Part shown: positions 57,217 to 64,000 of the stretch, one piece after another
Numbering within the stretch: the first letter of the stretch is position 1
How the letters are laid out: every line of letters starts with the position of its first letter
Source: JBFAPK01 sp040676675
GTDB lineage: Bacteria; Actinomycetota; Actinomycetes; Mycobacteriales; Micromonosporaceae
Length of the DNA stretch: 64,000 nt
Reading direction: 5' to 3'
Assembly (NCBI RefSeq): GCF_040676675.1
Contig: NZ_JBFAPK010000019.1
Span: 89,018-153,017 of the forward strand
Translations under genes and position numbers: made by a program
The notes under the pieces: generated by a model
Database searches by the model: none
Seen by the model: the letters and a program-made list of their open reading frames with translations, nothing else
What the model was told of the DNA's origin: nothing

Positions 57217-59355
57217 ATGGCGGCAGGACCTGACCGGGAGAAGGCGCTCGAACTTGCTCTCGCTCAGATCGACAAGCAGTTCGGCAAGGGCTCGGTGATG
57301 CGGCTCGGGGAGCGGCCCGTCGTCCAGACGGCCGTGATCCCGACCAGCTCGATCGCGCTCGACGTGGCCCTCGGTGTGGGTGGTCTGCCCCGCGGCCGGG
57401 TCATCGAGATCTACGGCCCGGAGTCGAGTGGTAAGACCACGGTGGCGCTGCACGCGGTGGCCAACGCCCAGCGGGCCGGCGGCATCGCCGCCTTCATCGA
57501 CGCCGAGCACGCGCTCGACCCGGAGTACGCCAAGGCGCTCGGGGTCGACACCGACGCGATGCTCGTCTCGCAGCCCGACACCGGTGAGCAGGCGCTGGAG
57601 ATCGCGGACATGCTGGTCCGCTCCGGGGCGCTGGACATCATCGTCATCGACTCGGTCGCCGCCCTGGTGCCGCGCGCCGAGATCGAGGGCGAGATGGGTG
57701 ACAGCCACGTCGGTCTCCAGGCCCGGCTGATGAGCCAGGCGCTGCGGAAGATCACCGGTGTGCTCAACAACACCGGCACCACCGCGATCTTCATCAACCA
57801 GCTCCGCGAGAAGATCGGCGTCATGTTCGGCTGCATGTCCTACTCCACGAGGGTCACCCTCGCGGACGGGACGCAGGAGAAGATCGGCAAGATCGTCAAC
57901 CAGCGACTGGACGTCGAGGTCCTCTCCTACGACCCAGAGACCAACCGGGTCGAGCCGAAGAGGATCGTGAACTGGTTCAACAACGGTCCGGCCGAGCAGT
58001 TCCTCCAGTTCACCGTCGCGAAGTCCAGCGGCAGCGGGCGGGCGCAGTTCGCCGCCACTCCCAATCATCTGATCCGGACCCCCGGCGGCTGGCGCGAGGC
58101 GGGCGAGCTGATCGCGGGCGACCGGGTGATGCTGGCCGAGGAGCGCCGGCTCAGCGAGCAGCAGTGGCAGGTGGTGCTCGGCTCGGTGATGGGCGACGGC
58201 AACCTCTCACCCAACCGTCGCGACCGGTCGGGCGTCCGCTTCCGGCTGGGGCACGGCGCCGACCAGGCCGCCTACCTCGACTGGAAGGTGTCGCTGCTCG
58301 AAAACATCCCCAGCTCCCGCCGGGTCGACTCGCGGGGCGCGGTCTTCGCCGACTTCACCCCCCTCCCGGAGCTGGACGAACTCCGCCGCGCGGTCTACCT
58401 CGGCGACGGCAAGAAGCACCTGAGCTGGGACTACCTGAAGGCGCTGACGCCGCTCGCGCTCGCGGTGTGGTACATGGACGACGGCTGCTTCACGCTGCGC
58501 TCCAAGGGGCTCCAGGAGCGGACCGAGGGCGGCTCGGGGCGGATCGAGATCTGCGTCGAGGCGATGGCCGAGGGGAGCCGGCAGCGGCTCGTCGAGCACC
58601 TGCGCGACGCGTACGGGCTGGACGTGAAGCTGACGACCCGGGGGGCGCGGCACACGGTGTACCTCCAGTTCAGCACCGCCGCGTCGGCGAAGTTCCAGGA
58701 GCTCGTGGCGCCGTACGTGCCGGCCGCGATGGAATACAAGCTTCTGCCGCGCTTCCGGGGGCAGTGCACCGTGCGGCCCCAGTTCGCGCCGGCCGAGCTG
58801 CTGCCGGTTCCGGCGCGCGTCATCGACGTCCGGGTGAAGCCGAAGACCCGGTCGATGAACCGGTTCGACATCGAGGTCGAGGGCAACCACAACTACTTCG
58901 TCGACGGCGTCATGGTGCACAACAGCCCCGAGACCACCACCGGTGGTCGGGCGCTGAAGTTCTACGCCTCGGTCCGGCTCGACGTGCGCCGCATCGAGAG
59001 CCTGAAGGACGGCACCGACGTGGTCGGTAACCGGACCCGCGTCAAGGTCGTGAAGAACAAGGTCGCGGCCCCGTTCAAGCAGGCCGAGTTCGACATCATG
59101 TACGGCAAGGGCATCTCCCGCGAGGGCTCGCTGATCGACGTCGGCGTCGAGCAGGCGATCATCCGCAAGTCCGGTGCCTGGTACACCTACGACGGTGACC
59201 AGCTCGGGCAGGGCAAGGAGAAGGCCCGGGAATTCCTCAAGGAGAACCCCGACGTGGCGGCCGAGATCGAGAAGAAGATCCTCGAAAAGCTCGGCGTCGG
59301 GGTGGCCGCGAGCGACGCCGCCGGTGGCCCGGAGCTGCCGCCGGTGGACTTCTGA
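57217..59355 (+). CDS. recA: RecA recombinase precursor containing an intein
   Basis: A 712-residue precursor; after protein splicing RecA would be 348 residues. Walker A GPESSGKT is at 67-74; IVIDSVAALVPRAEIEGEMGD carries motif B, and NQLREKIGVMFG precedes the intein. The C-extein resumes SPETTTGGRALKFYASVRLD. ATG 57217 was chosen because AGGAG lies 8 bases upstream and MAAGPDREKALELALAQID is the conserved start; a GTG at 57166, which coincides with a predicted transcription start, would add 17 residues. It is followed by recX 32 bases later. RecA acts in recombination and SOS induction. Confidence 0.95.
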   Translation: MAAGPDREKALELALAQIDKQFGKGSVMRLGERPVVQTAVIPTSSIALDVALGVGGLPRGRVIEIYGPESSGKTTVALHAVANAQRAGGIAAFIDAEHALDPEYAKALGVDTDAMLVSQPDTGEQALEIADMLVRSGALDIIVIDSVAALVPRAEIEGEMGDSHVGLQARLMSQALRKITGVLNNTGTTAIFINQLREKIGVMFGCMSYSTRVTLADGTQEKIGKIVNQRLDVEVLSYDPETNRVEPKRIVNWFNNGPAEQFLQFTVAKSSGSGRAQFAATPNHLIRTPGGWREAGELIAGDRVMLAEERRLSEQQWQVVLGSVMGDGNLSPNRRDRSGVRFRLGHGADQAAYLDWKVSLLENIPSSRRVDSRGAVFADFTPLPELDELRRAVYLGDGKKHLSWDYLKALTPLALAVWYMDDGCFTLRSKGLQERTEGGSGRIEICVEAMAEGSRQRLVEHLRDAYGLDVKLTTRGARHTVYLQFSTAASAKFQELVAPYVPAAMEYKLLPRFRGQCTVRPQFAPAELLPVPARVIDVRVKPKTRSMNRFDIEVEGNHNYFVDGVMVHNSPETTTGGRALKFYASVRLDVRRIESLKDGTDVVGNRTRVKVVKNKVAAPFKQAEFDIMYGKGISREGSLIDVGVEQAIIRKSGAWYTYDGDQLGQGKEKAREFLKENPDVAAEIEKKILEKLGVGVAASDAAGGPELPPVDF
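57832..58923 (+). other. RecA intein (RecA-b site) with LAGLIDADG endonuclease
   Basis: A 364-residue intein, residues 206-569 of the precursor. It starts with Cys (CMSYSTRVTLADGTQEKIGK) and ends VMVHN before Ser, the splicing junctions required. Block B is AATPNHLIRTPGG. Two LAGLIDADG motifs are intact: LGSVMGDGNL and LAVWYMDDGCF. Site and sequence match the Mycobacterium leprae RecA intein (PI-MleI, 365 residues), not the M. tuberculosis one, which is inserted elsewhere. Homing activity is probable but not shown. Confidence 0.95.
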
Positions 59356-59387
59356 CGGCCGGATCTCTCTCTACCTGACCGACCACA

Positions 59388-60152
59388 GTGGCTGGACGAC
59401 GACGGGGAGCCCGGTCGGGGCGCGGCTGGGACGCGGCGCCGCCCCGACCGGCCGGTAGCGACTCCGGTGGCGGCACGGGTCGCTCCCGGCGCGGCCGGAG
59501 CGCGGGCTTCGACCCGCTGCCGGTCGACGGTACGGAGGACGACGGTGCCGCGCGGGAGCGGAGCGAGCCGACCCGCCCCCGCGACGAGGCCGAGCTGGCC
59601 CGGGAGATCTGCCTGCGGCAGCTCGCCGTCCGACCGCGTACCCGGGCGGAGCTGGCGGGCGCGCTGGCCCGGCGGGGCATCTCCGAGGAGGTCGCCGCGC
59701 AGGTCCTCGACCGGTACGACGAGGTCGGCATCATCGACGACGCGGCGTTCGCGCGCGCCTGGGTGACCAGCCGGCACCAGGGGCGGGGGCTGGCCCGCCG
59801 CGCGCTCGCCAACGAGCTGCGCCAGCGCGGGGTCGACGGCGAGATCGCCACCGAGGCGCTCGGCGAACTGGACGACCAGACCGAGCAGGAGACCGCGCTC
59901 GCCCTGGTCGAACGGAAGCTGCGCAGCGCCCGGGGCACCCCCGAGCAGGTGTTCCGCCGGATGGTGGGGATGCTCGCCCGCAAGGGGTACCCGGCCGGGG
60001 TGGCGATCCGGGCGGTCAAGGAGGCGCTGGCGGCGCAGAGCGCCGAGGCGGCCGAGTTCGCCGAGTACGTCGACGCGGACGCGCTGGTCGACGCCGAGGC
60101 CGAGCTGGACCGGGAGGCGGGGTCGGTCCGCGTGGACCGGGACGGGGAGTAG
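59388..60152 (+). CDS. recX: Regulatory protein RecX
   Basis: A 254-residue RecX that inhibits RecA filament growth. The first 70 residues are Arg/Gly/Pro-rich and disordered. The RecX core (about 72-215) comprises three-helix repeats: LAREICLRQLAVRPRTRAELAGALARRG, VLDRYDEVGIIDDAAFARAWVTSR and GLARRALANELRQRGV, with VFRRMVGMLARKGYPAGVA at the end. The GTG at 59388 is 32 bases after recA, so the two are co-transcribed. A start further in, near the core, is possible. Confidence 0.9.
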   Translation: MAGRRRGARSGRGWDAAPPRPAGSDSGGGTGRSRRGRSAGFDPLPVDGTEDDGAARERSEPTRPRDEAELAREICLRQLAVRPRTRAELAGALARRGISEEVAAQVLDRYDEVGIIDDAAFARAWVTSRHQGRGLARRALANELRQRGVDGEIATEALGELDDQTEQETALALVERKLRSARGTPEQVFRRMVGMLARKGYPAGVAIRAVKEALAAQSAEAAEFAEYVDADALVDAEAELDREAGSVRVDRDGE

Positions 60153-60158
60153 CGCGGC

Positions 60159-60863
60159 GTGCTGAAGGTCTGCCTCAACGGAGGAGTGGGTCGCCACGAG
60201 CACCCGGCGGTACCGGTCACCGCCGAGGAGGTGGCCGCCGACGCGGCCCGCTGCGTCGCGGCCGGCGCCGGGGCGGTACACGTGCACCCGCGCGGCGAGG
60301 ACGGTAACGAGACGCTCGACCCGGCGGCCGTGGCCGACACCCTCACGGCGCTGCGGCGCGCCTGTCCGGGGCTGCCGATCGGGGTGAGCACCGGCGCCTG
60401 GATCGAGCCGGACCCGGGCAGCCGGGTGGCGGCGGTACGCGCCTGGACGGTGCTGCCCGACTTCGCCTCGGTCAACGTGCACGAGGAGGGCGCCGAACTG
60501 GTCGCCACCGCGCTGCACGAGCGCGGCGTCGGGGTGGAGGCCGGCGTGTGGCGGCCGGGCGCGCTGGCGGCGTACCGGCGGTGGCGGGTACCGGCGCTGC
60601 GGGTCCTGGTGGAGTGCATGGCGCCCGACCCGGCCGAGGCGCTGGCGAACGCGGACGTCGTGCTGGCGGCGCTGCCGGCCGGCGGACCGGACGTGCTGCT
60701 GCACGCGGAGGGGCCGGCGGTGTGGGACGTGCTGCGGCTGGCGGTCCAGCGCGGGCTGCACACCCGCGTGGGACTTGAGGACACCCGTACGCTGCCCGAC
60801 GGCTCGGTGACGGCCGGCAACGAGGAACTGGTCCGGGTCGCGGTGGAGTTGGGCGCCCGCTGA
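60159..60863 (+). CDS. BKACE-family (DUF849, beta-keto acid cleavage) enzyme
   Basis: A 234-residue TIM-barrel enzyme of the 3-keto-5-aminohexanoate cleavage (BKACE) family, which condenses acetyl-CoA with beta-keto acids using zinc. The N-terminus MLKVCLNGGVGRHEHPAVPVT and the metal motif GAGAVHVHPRGEDG with HxH are typical; SVNVHEEGAEL and VGLEDTRTLPDGS close the barrel. It is shorter than the usual 270-310 residues. It starts 6 bases after recX and so shares the recA-recX transcript, without an obvious functional link. Confidence 0.8.
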   Translation: MLKVCLNGGVGRHEHPAVPVTAEEVAADAARCVAAGAGAVHVHPRGEDGNETLDPAAVADTLTALRRACPGLPIGVSTGAWIEPDPGSRVAAVRAWTVLPDFASVNVHEEGAELVATALHERGVGVEAGVWRPGALAAYRRWRVPALRVLVECMAPDPAEALANADVVLAALPAGGPDVLLHAEGPAVWDVLRLAVQRGLHTRVGLEDTRTLPDGSVTAGNEELVRVAVELGAR

Positions 60864-61019
60864 GCCCCGCATCGCGCGCTCGTGATCGTATCGTGGCACC
60901 GCGTGACGGCGTGGGCGAACCGCCGAAGTCCGGACTCGTCCAGGTATGCCCGTCCCGCCGTGAGCTGCGCGTAAGCGGCCGGCTGCCGTACGTTCGCACT
61001 AACGCTCGATCATGCGTCC

Positions 61020-61049
61020 TTGACCGATGGGTACTTCGCGACCTAGCCT
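61020..61049 (+). promoter_or_regulatory. Promoter upstream of rny
   Basis: TTGACC (61020-61025), an 18-base spacer and TAGCCT (61044-61049). Transcription would start near 61056, about 280 bases before the small ORF coupled to rny, implying a long leader. Confidence 0.5.
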
Positions 61050-61124
61050 CGCCATACAAAGCGAGTTTGCTCGACCATCGCAGGCTAAGCGCACAACATA
61101 GATCGCGTAACAGTACGGCATCAT

Positions 61125-61148
61125 CTTCGACCAGTCGACTGGTCGAAG
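61125..61148. promoter_or_regulatory. Perfect 24-bp palindrome
   Basis: Arms CTTCGACCAGTC and GACTGGTCGAAG abut without a loop, 76 bases downstream of the TTGACC/TAGCCT promoter. As DNA it could bind a dimeric regulator; as RNA it would make a tight hairpin in the rny leader. It differs from the SOS consensus. Confidence 0.55.
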
Positions 61149-61335
61149 CAGGCTGTCACCGGACGGGCCGGTCCGGCGACGGCACGTATCAGTATCCGGC
61201 CATCGGCGGTGCCCAGGCGGCACCGCGGTTGGCGCCTACCCGGCCCGCCGCCTCGGTCGGGCGATCTCGCTGGTCGTACGGTGCGTGACCAGGAGGGTCG
61301 TCCCTCCGGCGCCGAGCGGCGAAGGGGAGGCGGCC

Positions 61336-61512
61336 ATGACGGAGCGGGGCAGGACCACCGGCGGAACCGGTACCGGCCGGGTCAGACCCGGCGACGCGAG
61401 CCGGTGCGTCGGCGGCAGACCCTCCGGCGGGGCCGTCGCATCCACGCGCCACGGCCGCGCCCGCACCGGCACCCGTGTCGGCGGGACACGGCGAACCGGG
61501 GTGCCGGCATGA
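61336..61512 (+). CDS. Small basic ORF coupled to rny
   Basis: A 58-residue ORF rich in Arg, Gly and Thr (MTERGRTTGGTGTGRVRPGD), no known family. It has a strong ribosome site (GGGGAGGCGGCC just before the ATG) and its stop overlaps the rny start (ATGA, 61509-61512), which suggests translational coupling. It could be a short regulatory or RNA-binding peptide, or an accidental frame in a GC-rich leader. Confidence 0.4.
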   Translation: MTERGRTTGGTGTGRVRPGDASRCVGGRPSGGAVASTRHGRARTGTRVGGTRRTGVPA

Positions 61513-63284
61513 GCGGCATCGAGGTCGCGCTGCTCGCCGTGGTCGTGCTGCTGGCCGTGGTCGTGCTGGTCGCGCTCTACCTCGGGGCTCGCGCCCTGCG
61601 CCGCTTCGCCGCCGTACCGGTCGCGCCGGCCTCCGACGACCCCGCCTACGTCGCCGAGAAGGATCGCCAGGAACAGTCGCTCGCCGCGCTGCGGACGGCG
61701 GCGGACGAGGCCAGCTCGACGGTCGACACGGCCAAGTCCGCGGCCGCGGCGGCCCGCGCCGAGGCCGCCGCCGCGAAGGCCGAGGCGAGCGCCGCCCGCG
61801 CCGAGGCGCGCCGGGTGCTCGACGCCGCCCGGGCCGAGGCCGACACCGTGCTCGAACGGGCGCACCGGCAGGCCGAGAGCGACGCCGACGCCGCCCGCGC
61901 GGCGGCCCGGCGCAGCGGGGAGCGGGAGATCGCGCTCCTCGCCTCCACCACCCGCGAGCAGGCCGCCGAGGTGGAACGGCGGGCCCAGCGGATGGACGAG
62001 CGGGAACGGCTGCACACCGAGGAGGTCGAGCGGCTCGCCGAGCGCGAGCGCCGGCTGATCGCCGCGGAGGCCGAGCTGGCCGCGCGGGAGGCCGCGCTCA
62101 CCGCCCGCGAGGTCGAGGTCGCCGAGGGGGAGGAGCTGCGCCGGCGGGAGCTGGAACGCGTCGCCGGCCTCACCGCCGAGACCGCCCGCACCGAGCTGAT
62201 CGAGACGATCGAGGCCCAGGCGAAGCGCGAGGCCGCGCTCCTGGTACGCGACATCGAGGCCGACGCCCGGAACACCGCCGAGCAGCGGGCCCGCCACATC
62301 GTCGTCGACGCCATCCAGCGGGTCGCCAGCGAGCAGACCTCGGAGAGCGTGGTCAGCGTGCTGCACCTGCCCGGCGACGAGATGAAGGGGCGGATCATCG
62401 GCCGCGAGGGGCGCAACATCCGCGCCTTCGAGTCCGTCACCGGCGTGAACCTCATCATCGACGACACCCCCGAGGCGGTGCTGCTCTCCTGCTTCGACCC
62501 GGTACGCCGCGAGGTCGGCCGGTTGACGCTGGAGAAGCTGGTCCTCGACGGGCGGATTCACCCGCACCGGATCGAGGAGGTCTTCGACACCGCGCGGCAC
62601 GAGGTGGAGCGGATGTGCCAGCGGGCCGCCGAGGACGCGCTGGTCGAGGTCGGCATCACCGAGATCCACCCGGAGTTGGTCACCCTGCTGGGCCGGCTGC
62701 GCTACCGGACCTCGTACGGCCAGAACGTGCTCAAGCACCTCGTGGAGACCGCGCACATCGCCGGCATCATGGCCGCCGAGCTGCGCCTCGACGCGCCGAC
62801 GATCAAGCGGTGCGCGTTCCTGCACGACATCGGCAAGGCGCTCACCCACGAGGTGGAGGGGAGCCACGCGCTCATCGGTGCCGACCTGGCCCGCAAGTAC
62901 GGCGAGTCCGAGGACGTCGTGCACGCCATCGAGGCGCACCACAACGAGGTGCCGCCGCAGACCATCGAGGCGGTGCTGACCCAGGCCTCGGACGCCTGCT
63001 CCGGCGGCCGGCCGGGCGCGCGGCGGGAGAGCCTGGAGGCGTACGTCAAGCGCCTGGAGCGGATCGAGGAGATCGCGGGCGGCAAGCTCGGGGTCGAGAA
63101 GGTCTTCGCGATGCAGGCCGGCCGGGAGATCCGGGTGATGGTCAAGCCCGAGGACGTCGACGACATCGGCGCGGCGGTGCTGGCGCGGGACGTGGCGAAG
63201 CAGATCGAGGAGGAGCTGACCTATCCGGGGCAGATCCGGGTGACCGTGGTACGCGAGTCCCGGATCACCGAGATCGCGCGCTGA
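61509..63284 (+). CDS. rny: Ribonuclease Y
   Basis: A 591-residue membrane-anchored endoribonuclease initiating mRNA decay. Domains in order: one N-terminal membrane helix (about 5-28, VALLAVVVLLAVVVLVALYL), a long Ala/Arg/Glu coiled coil (45-270), a KH domain with MKGRIIGREGRNIRAFE (about 290-350) and an HD domain with KRCAFLHDIGKALTHE and IEAHHNEVPP. Actinobacterial genomes that also encode RNase J, like this one, often carry it. The ATG at 61509 overlaps a small upstream ORF. Confidence 0.93.
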   Translation: MSGIEVALLAVVVLLAVVVLVALYLGARALRRFAAVPVAPASDDPAYVAEKDRQEQSLAALRTAADEASSTVDTAKSAAAAARAEAAAAKAEASAARAEARRVLDAARAEADTVLERAHRQAESDADAARAAARRSGEREIALLASTTREQAAEVERRAQRMDERERLHTEEVERLAERERRLIAAEAELAAREAALTAREVEVAEGEELRRRELERVAGLTAETARTELIETIEAQAKREAALLVRDIEADARNTAEQRARHIVVDAIQRVASEQTSESVVSVLHLPGDEMKGRIIGREGRNIRAFESVTGVNLIIDDTPEAVLLSCFDPVRREVGRLTLEKLVLDGRIHPHRIEEVFDTARHEVERMCQRAAEDALVEVGITEIHPELVTLLGRLRYRTSYGQNVLKHLVETAHIAGIMAAELRLDAPTIKRCAFLHDIGKALTHEVEGSHALIGADLARKYGESEDVVHAIEAHHNEVPPQTIEAVLTQASDACSGGRPGARRESLEAYVKRLERIEEIAGGKLGVEKVFAMQAGREIRVMVKPEDVDDIGAAVLARDVAKQIEEELTYPGQIRVTVVRESRITEIAR

Positions 63285-63363
63285 TCCCGGCTCGCTGTCC
63301 GGCAGCTTGCGGTTGGCGGTCGCGCGGGGTTGGGACCTGCGGGTTGCGGCCACGCGGGGTGGG

Positions 63364-63430
63364 GGTGGGCCCACCATGCCCGGCGAGTCCCGTCAGGCTT
63401 GATGTCCTCGCCGGGCACGGTGGGCCCACC
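63364..63430 (-). repeat. Dispersed hairpin element, copy 4
   Basis: A 67-bp element in the same orientation as copy 2, arms of about 23 nt (GGTGGGCCCACC ends) with one mismatch. The inner sequence TGATGTCCTCG is the complement of the loop of copies 1 and 3. It lies 79 bases beyond the rny stop. Confidence 0.85.
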
Positions 63431-64000
63431 CACCGTGACCTACGGCCCCCGCCGGGCACCCTGGTCCGCCCGTCGCTGGTCGCCGTCCACGCCGGAGGTT
63501 ACGGCCGCCACCCGCGTCCGTGACGGGACCTCTGCGCCGGGCCGGCGTCCACGCCGGGCCCGGCCGCGCGCCGACGGCCGCCGTGTGTGCCGCGCCAGCT
63601 CATCGGCTCACCCGTCGACGTCTGGCTCCCGCGCCTCGTCAGCGATGCACCGAGTGCTCGCCGGACGGCGGCGCGACGGCCAGCGTCCCGACCGCCCCAT
63701 CCGAGGGCCACCGAGCTATTGAGGGCCCACCGGGCTGCCCGATCGTTCGGCTTCGCCCGTATCGGGTCCGATCCGGGCTTCCCTATCGATCGAGCGGGCG
63801 GCCTGTTGCTGGTTTTGAGTGGTGGCGCGCCCCGGACCTGCCGGGTCAGAGATCGCGCGGAGCCGCGGCCCCGCGGGGCGGCGCGGGTGACAAACGGCGG
63901 TGGGGCCCACCCGGAGGGCCGGAGGTCCTGAAGCCCATGGGGGTTGGGCCGGGCCGGGGGGCCCCGCCCGCCGCCGGCACGGGCCCGCGCGGGGGAGGGC
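63431..64000. other. Gene-free 3' end of the window
   Basis: The last 570 bases hold several open frames on both strands, none with family-like sequence, a ribosome site or a consistent start. They are Arg/Gly/Pro-rich products of high GC. One AT-richer patch (CTGTTGCTGGTTTTGAG, near 63803) may be a promoter of a gene beyond the window. I see no tRNA or CRISPR here. Confidence 0.5.

Larger units (their letters stand above)
60864..61335. other. Intergenic regulatory region upstream of rny
   Basis: A 472-base stretch without a convincing gene. The centre (about 60990-61135) is noticeably AT-richer than the rest. It contains a good promoter (61020-61049) and a perfect 24-bp palindrome (61125-61148). 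A long 5' leader or a small RNA starting near 61056 is possible. Confidence 0.5.

Noticed and set aside
63720..63800. A possible tRNA-like fold near the end of the window
   Set aside because: No T-loop GTTCGANNC, anticodon arm or cloverleaf spacing could be made; no tRNA was found anywhere in the window.
63330..63931. Several open frames at the right end of the window
   Set aside because: Products are Arg/Pro/Gly-rich, partly run through the hairpin repeat, and lack ribosome sites and family similarity.

Overview
The window looks like a chromosomal segment of a high-GC actinobacterium, most probably a Micromonosporaceae member close to Micromonospora. This rests on the very high GC content, the frequent GTG starts, and two conserved actinobacterial gene blocks: thyX-dapA-rnj-ftsK-rimO-pgsA-cinA-clgR-pspA-pspM, and DUF3046-recA-recX-rny. 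RecA carries an intein at the site used by the Mycobacterium leprae RecA intein. No rRNA, tRNA, CRISPR array, transposase, integrase or phage module was recognised, so this is mostly core chromosome with short accessory insertions. The organism name is inferred from content, not from a database search.

Layout. 1-4.5 kb: two GNAT acetyltransferases, a GT87 membrane mannosyltransferase, a YcaQ-type DNA glycosylase and a DUF2752 membrane protein. 4.5-8.1 kb: thyX, dapA, ribonuclease J. 8.2-12.7 kb (minus strand): DUF2784, then a compact module of a helical-repeat/YbjN protein, an Hsp90-family ATPase and a stand-alone YbjN protein. 12.8-16.2 kb: ftsK and an SRPBCC protein. 16.2-19.5 kb: a coiled repeat protein, an HTH regulator with C-terminal cysteines, DUF3291, and an ornithine cyclodeaminase-like gene behind a MerR/SoxR-type promoter. 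19.6-25.2 kb: rimO, pgsA, cinA, clgR, pspA, pspM (tRNA-independent housekeeping plus the envelope-stress Psp system). 25.3-37.8 kb is accessory: MarR/AhpD-like pair, a very large multicopper-oxidase-like protein fused to fibronectin III domains, nei2, a secreted SH3 protein, a CPCC protein, SAM hydrolase, an F420-type LLM oxidoreductase, VOC, NmrA-like and AraC genes. 37.8-42.5 kb: lhr helicase. 42.6-49.8 kb: a small unknown, a MerR regulator framed by 65-bp palindromic repeats, a secreted M28 peptidase, a CNNM/HlyC transporter pair, Spo0M. 49.9-55.3 kb: LysE exporter, PNPOx-GNAT fusion, MocR regulator, UdgX, a DUF1963-like protein. 55.4-63.3 kb: acyl-CoA dehydrogenase, DUF3046, recA(intein), recX, a BKACE-type enzyme, a small ORF coupled to rny, and rny.

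How it fits together. DNA repair is unusually well represented (YcaQ-type glycosylase, Nei2, Lhr, UdgX, RecA, RecX). Three of these genes (ycaQ-like, lhr, recA) share a promoter-like motif TGTCG-N11-(T/C)AGNNT placed 6-8 bases before a start codon, matching the published mycobacterial RecA-NDp (PafBC-type, LexA-independent) pattern; recA additionally has a LexA-like box upstream. ClgR-PspA-PspM forms the envelope stress arm.

Most unusual features: (i) four copies of a 67-69 bp hairpin element with paired compensatory changes in the stem; (ii) a multicopper-oxidase fold in which the copper-binding histidine motifs are replaced; (iii) the YbjN/Hsp90/YbjN cluster; (iv) a MerR gene bounded by two nearly identical 65-bp palindromic repeats; (v) many -10 elements placed 6-8 bases from the start codon, implying widespread leaderless mRNAs. 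All functional calls come from reading the sequence alone; no alignment or profile search was run.
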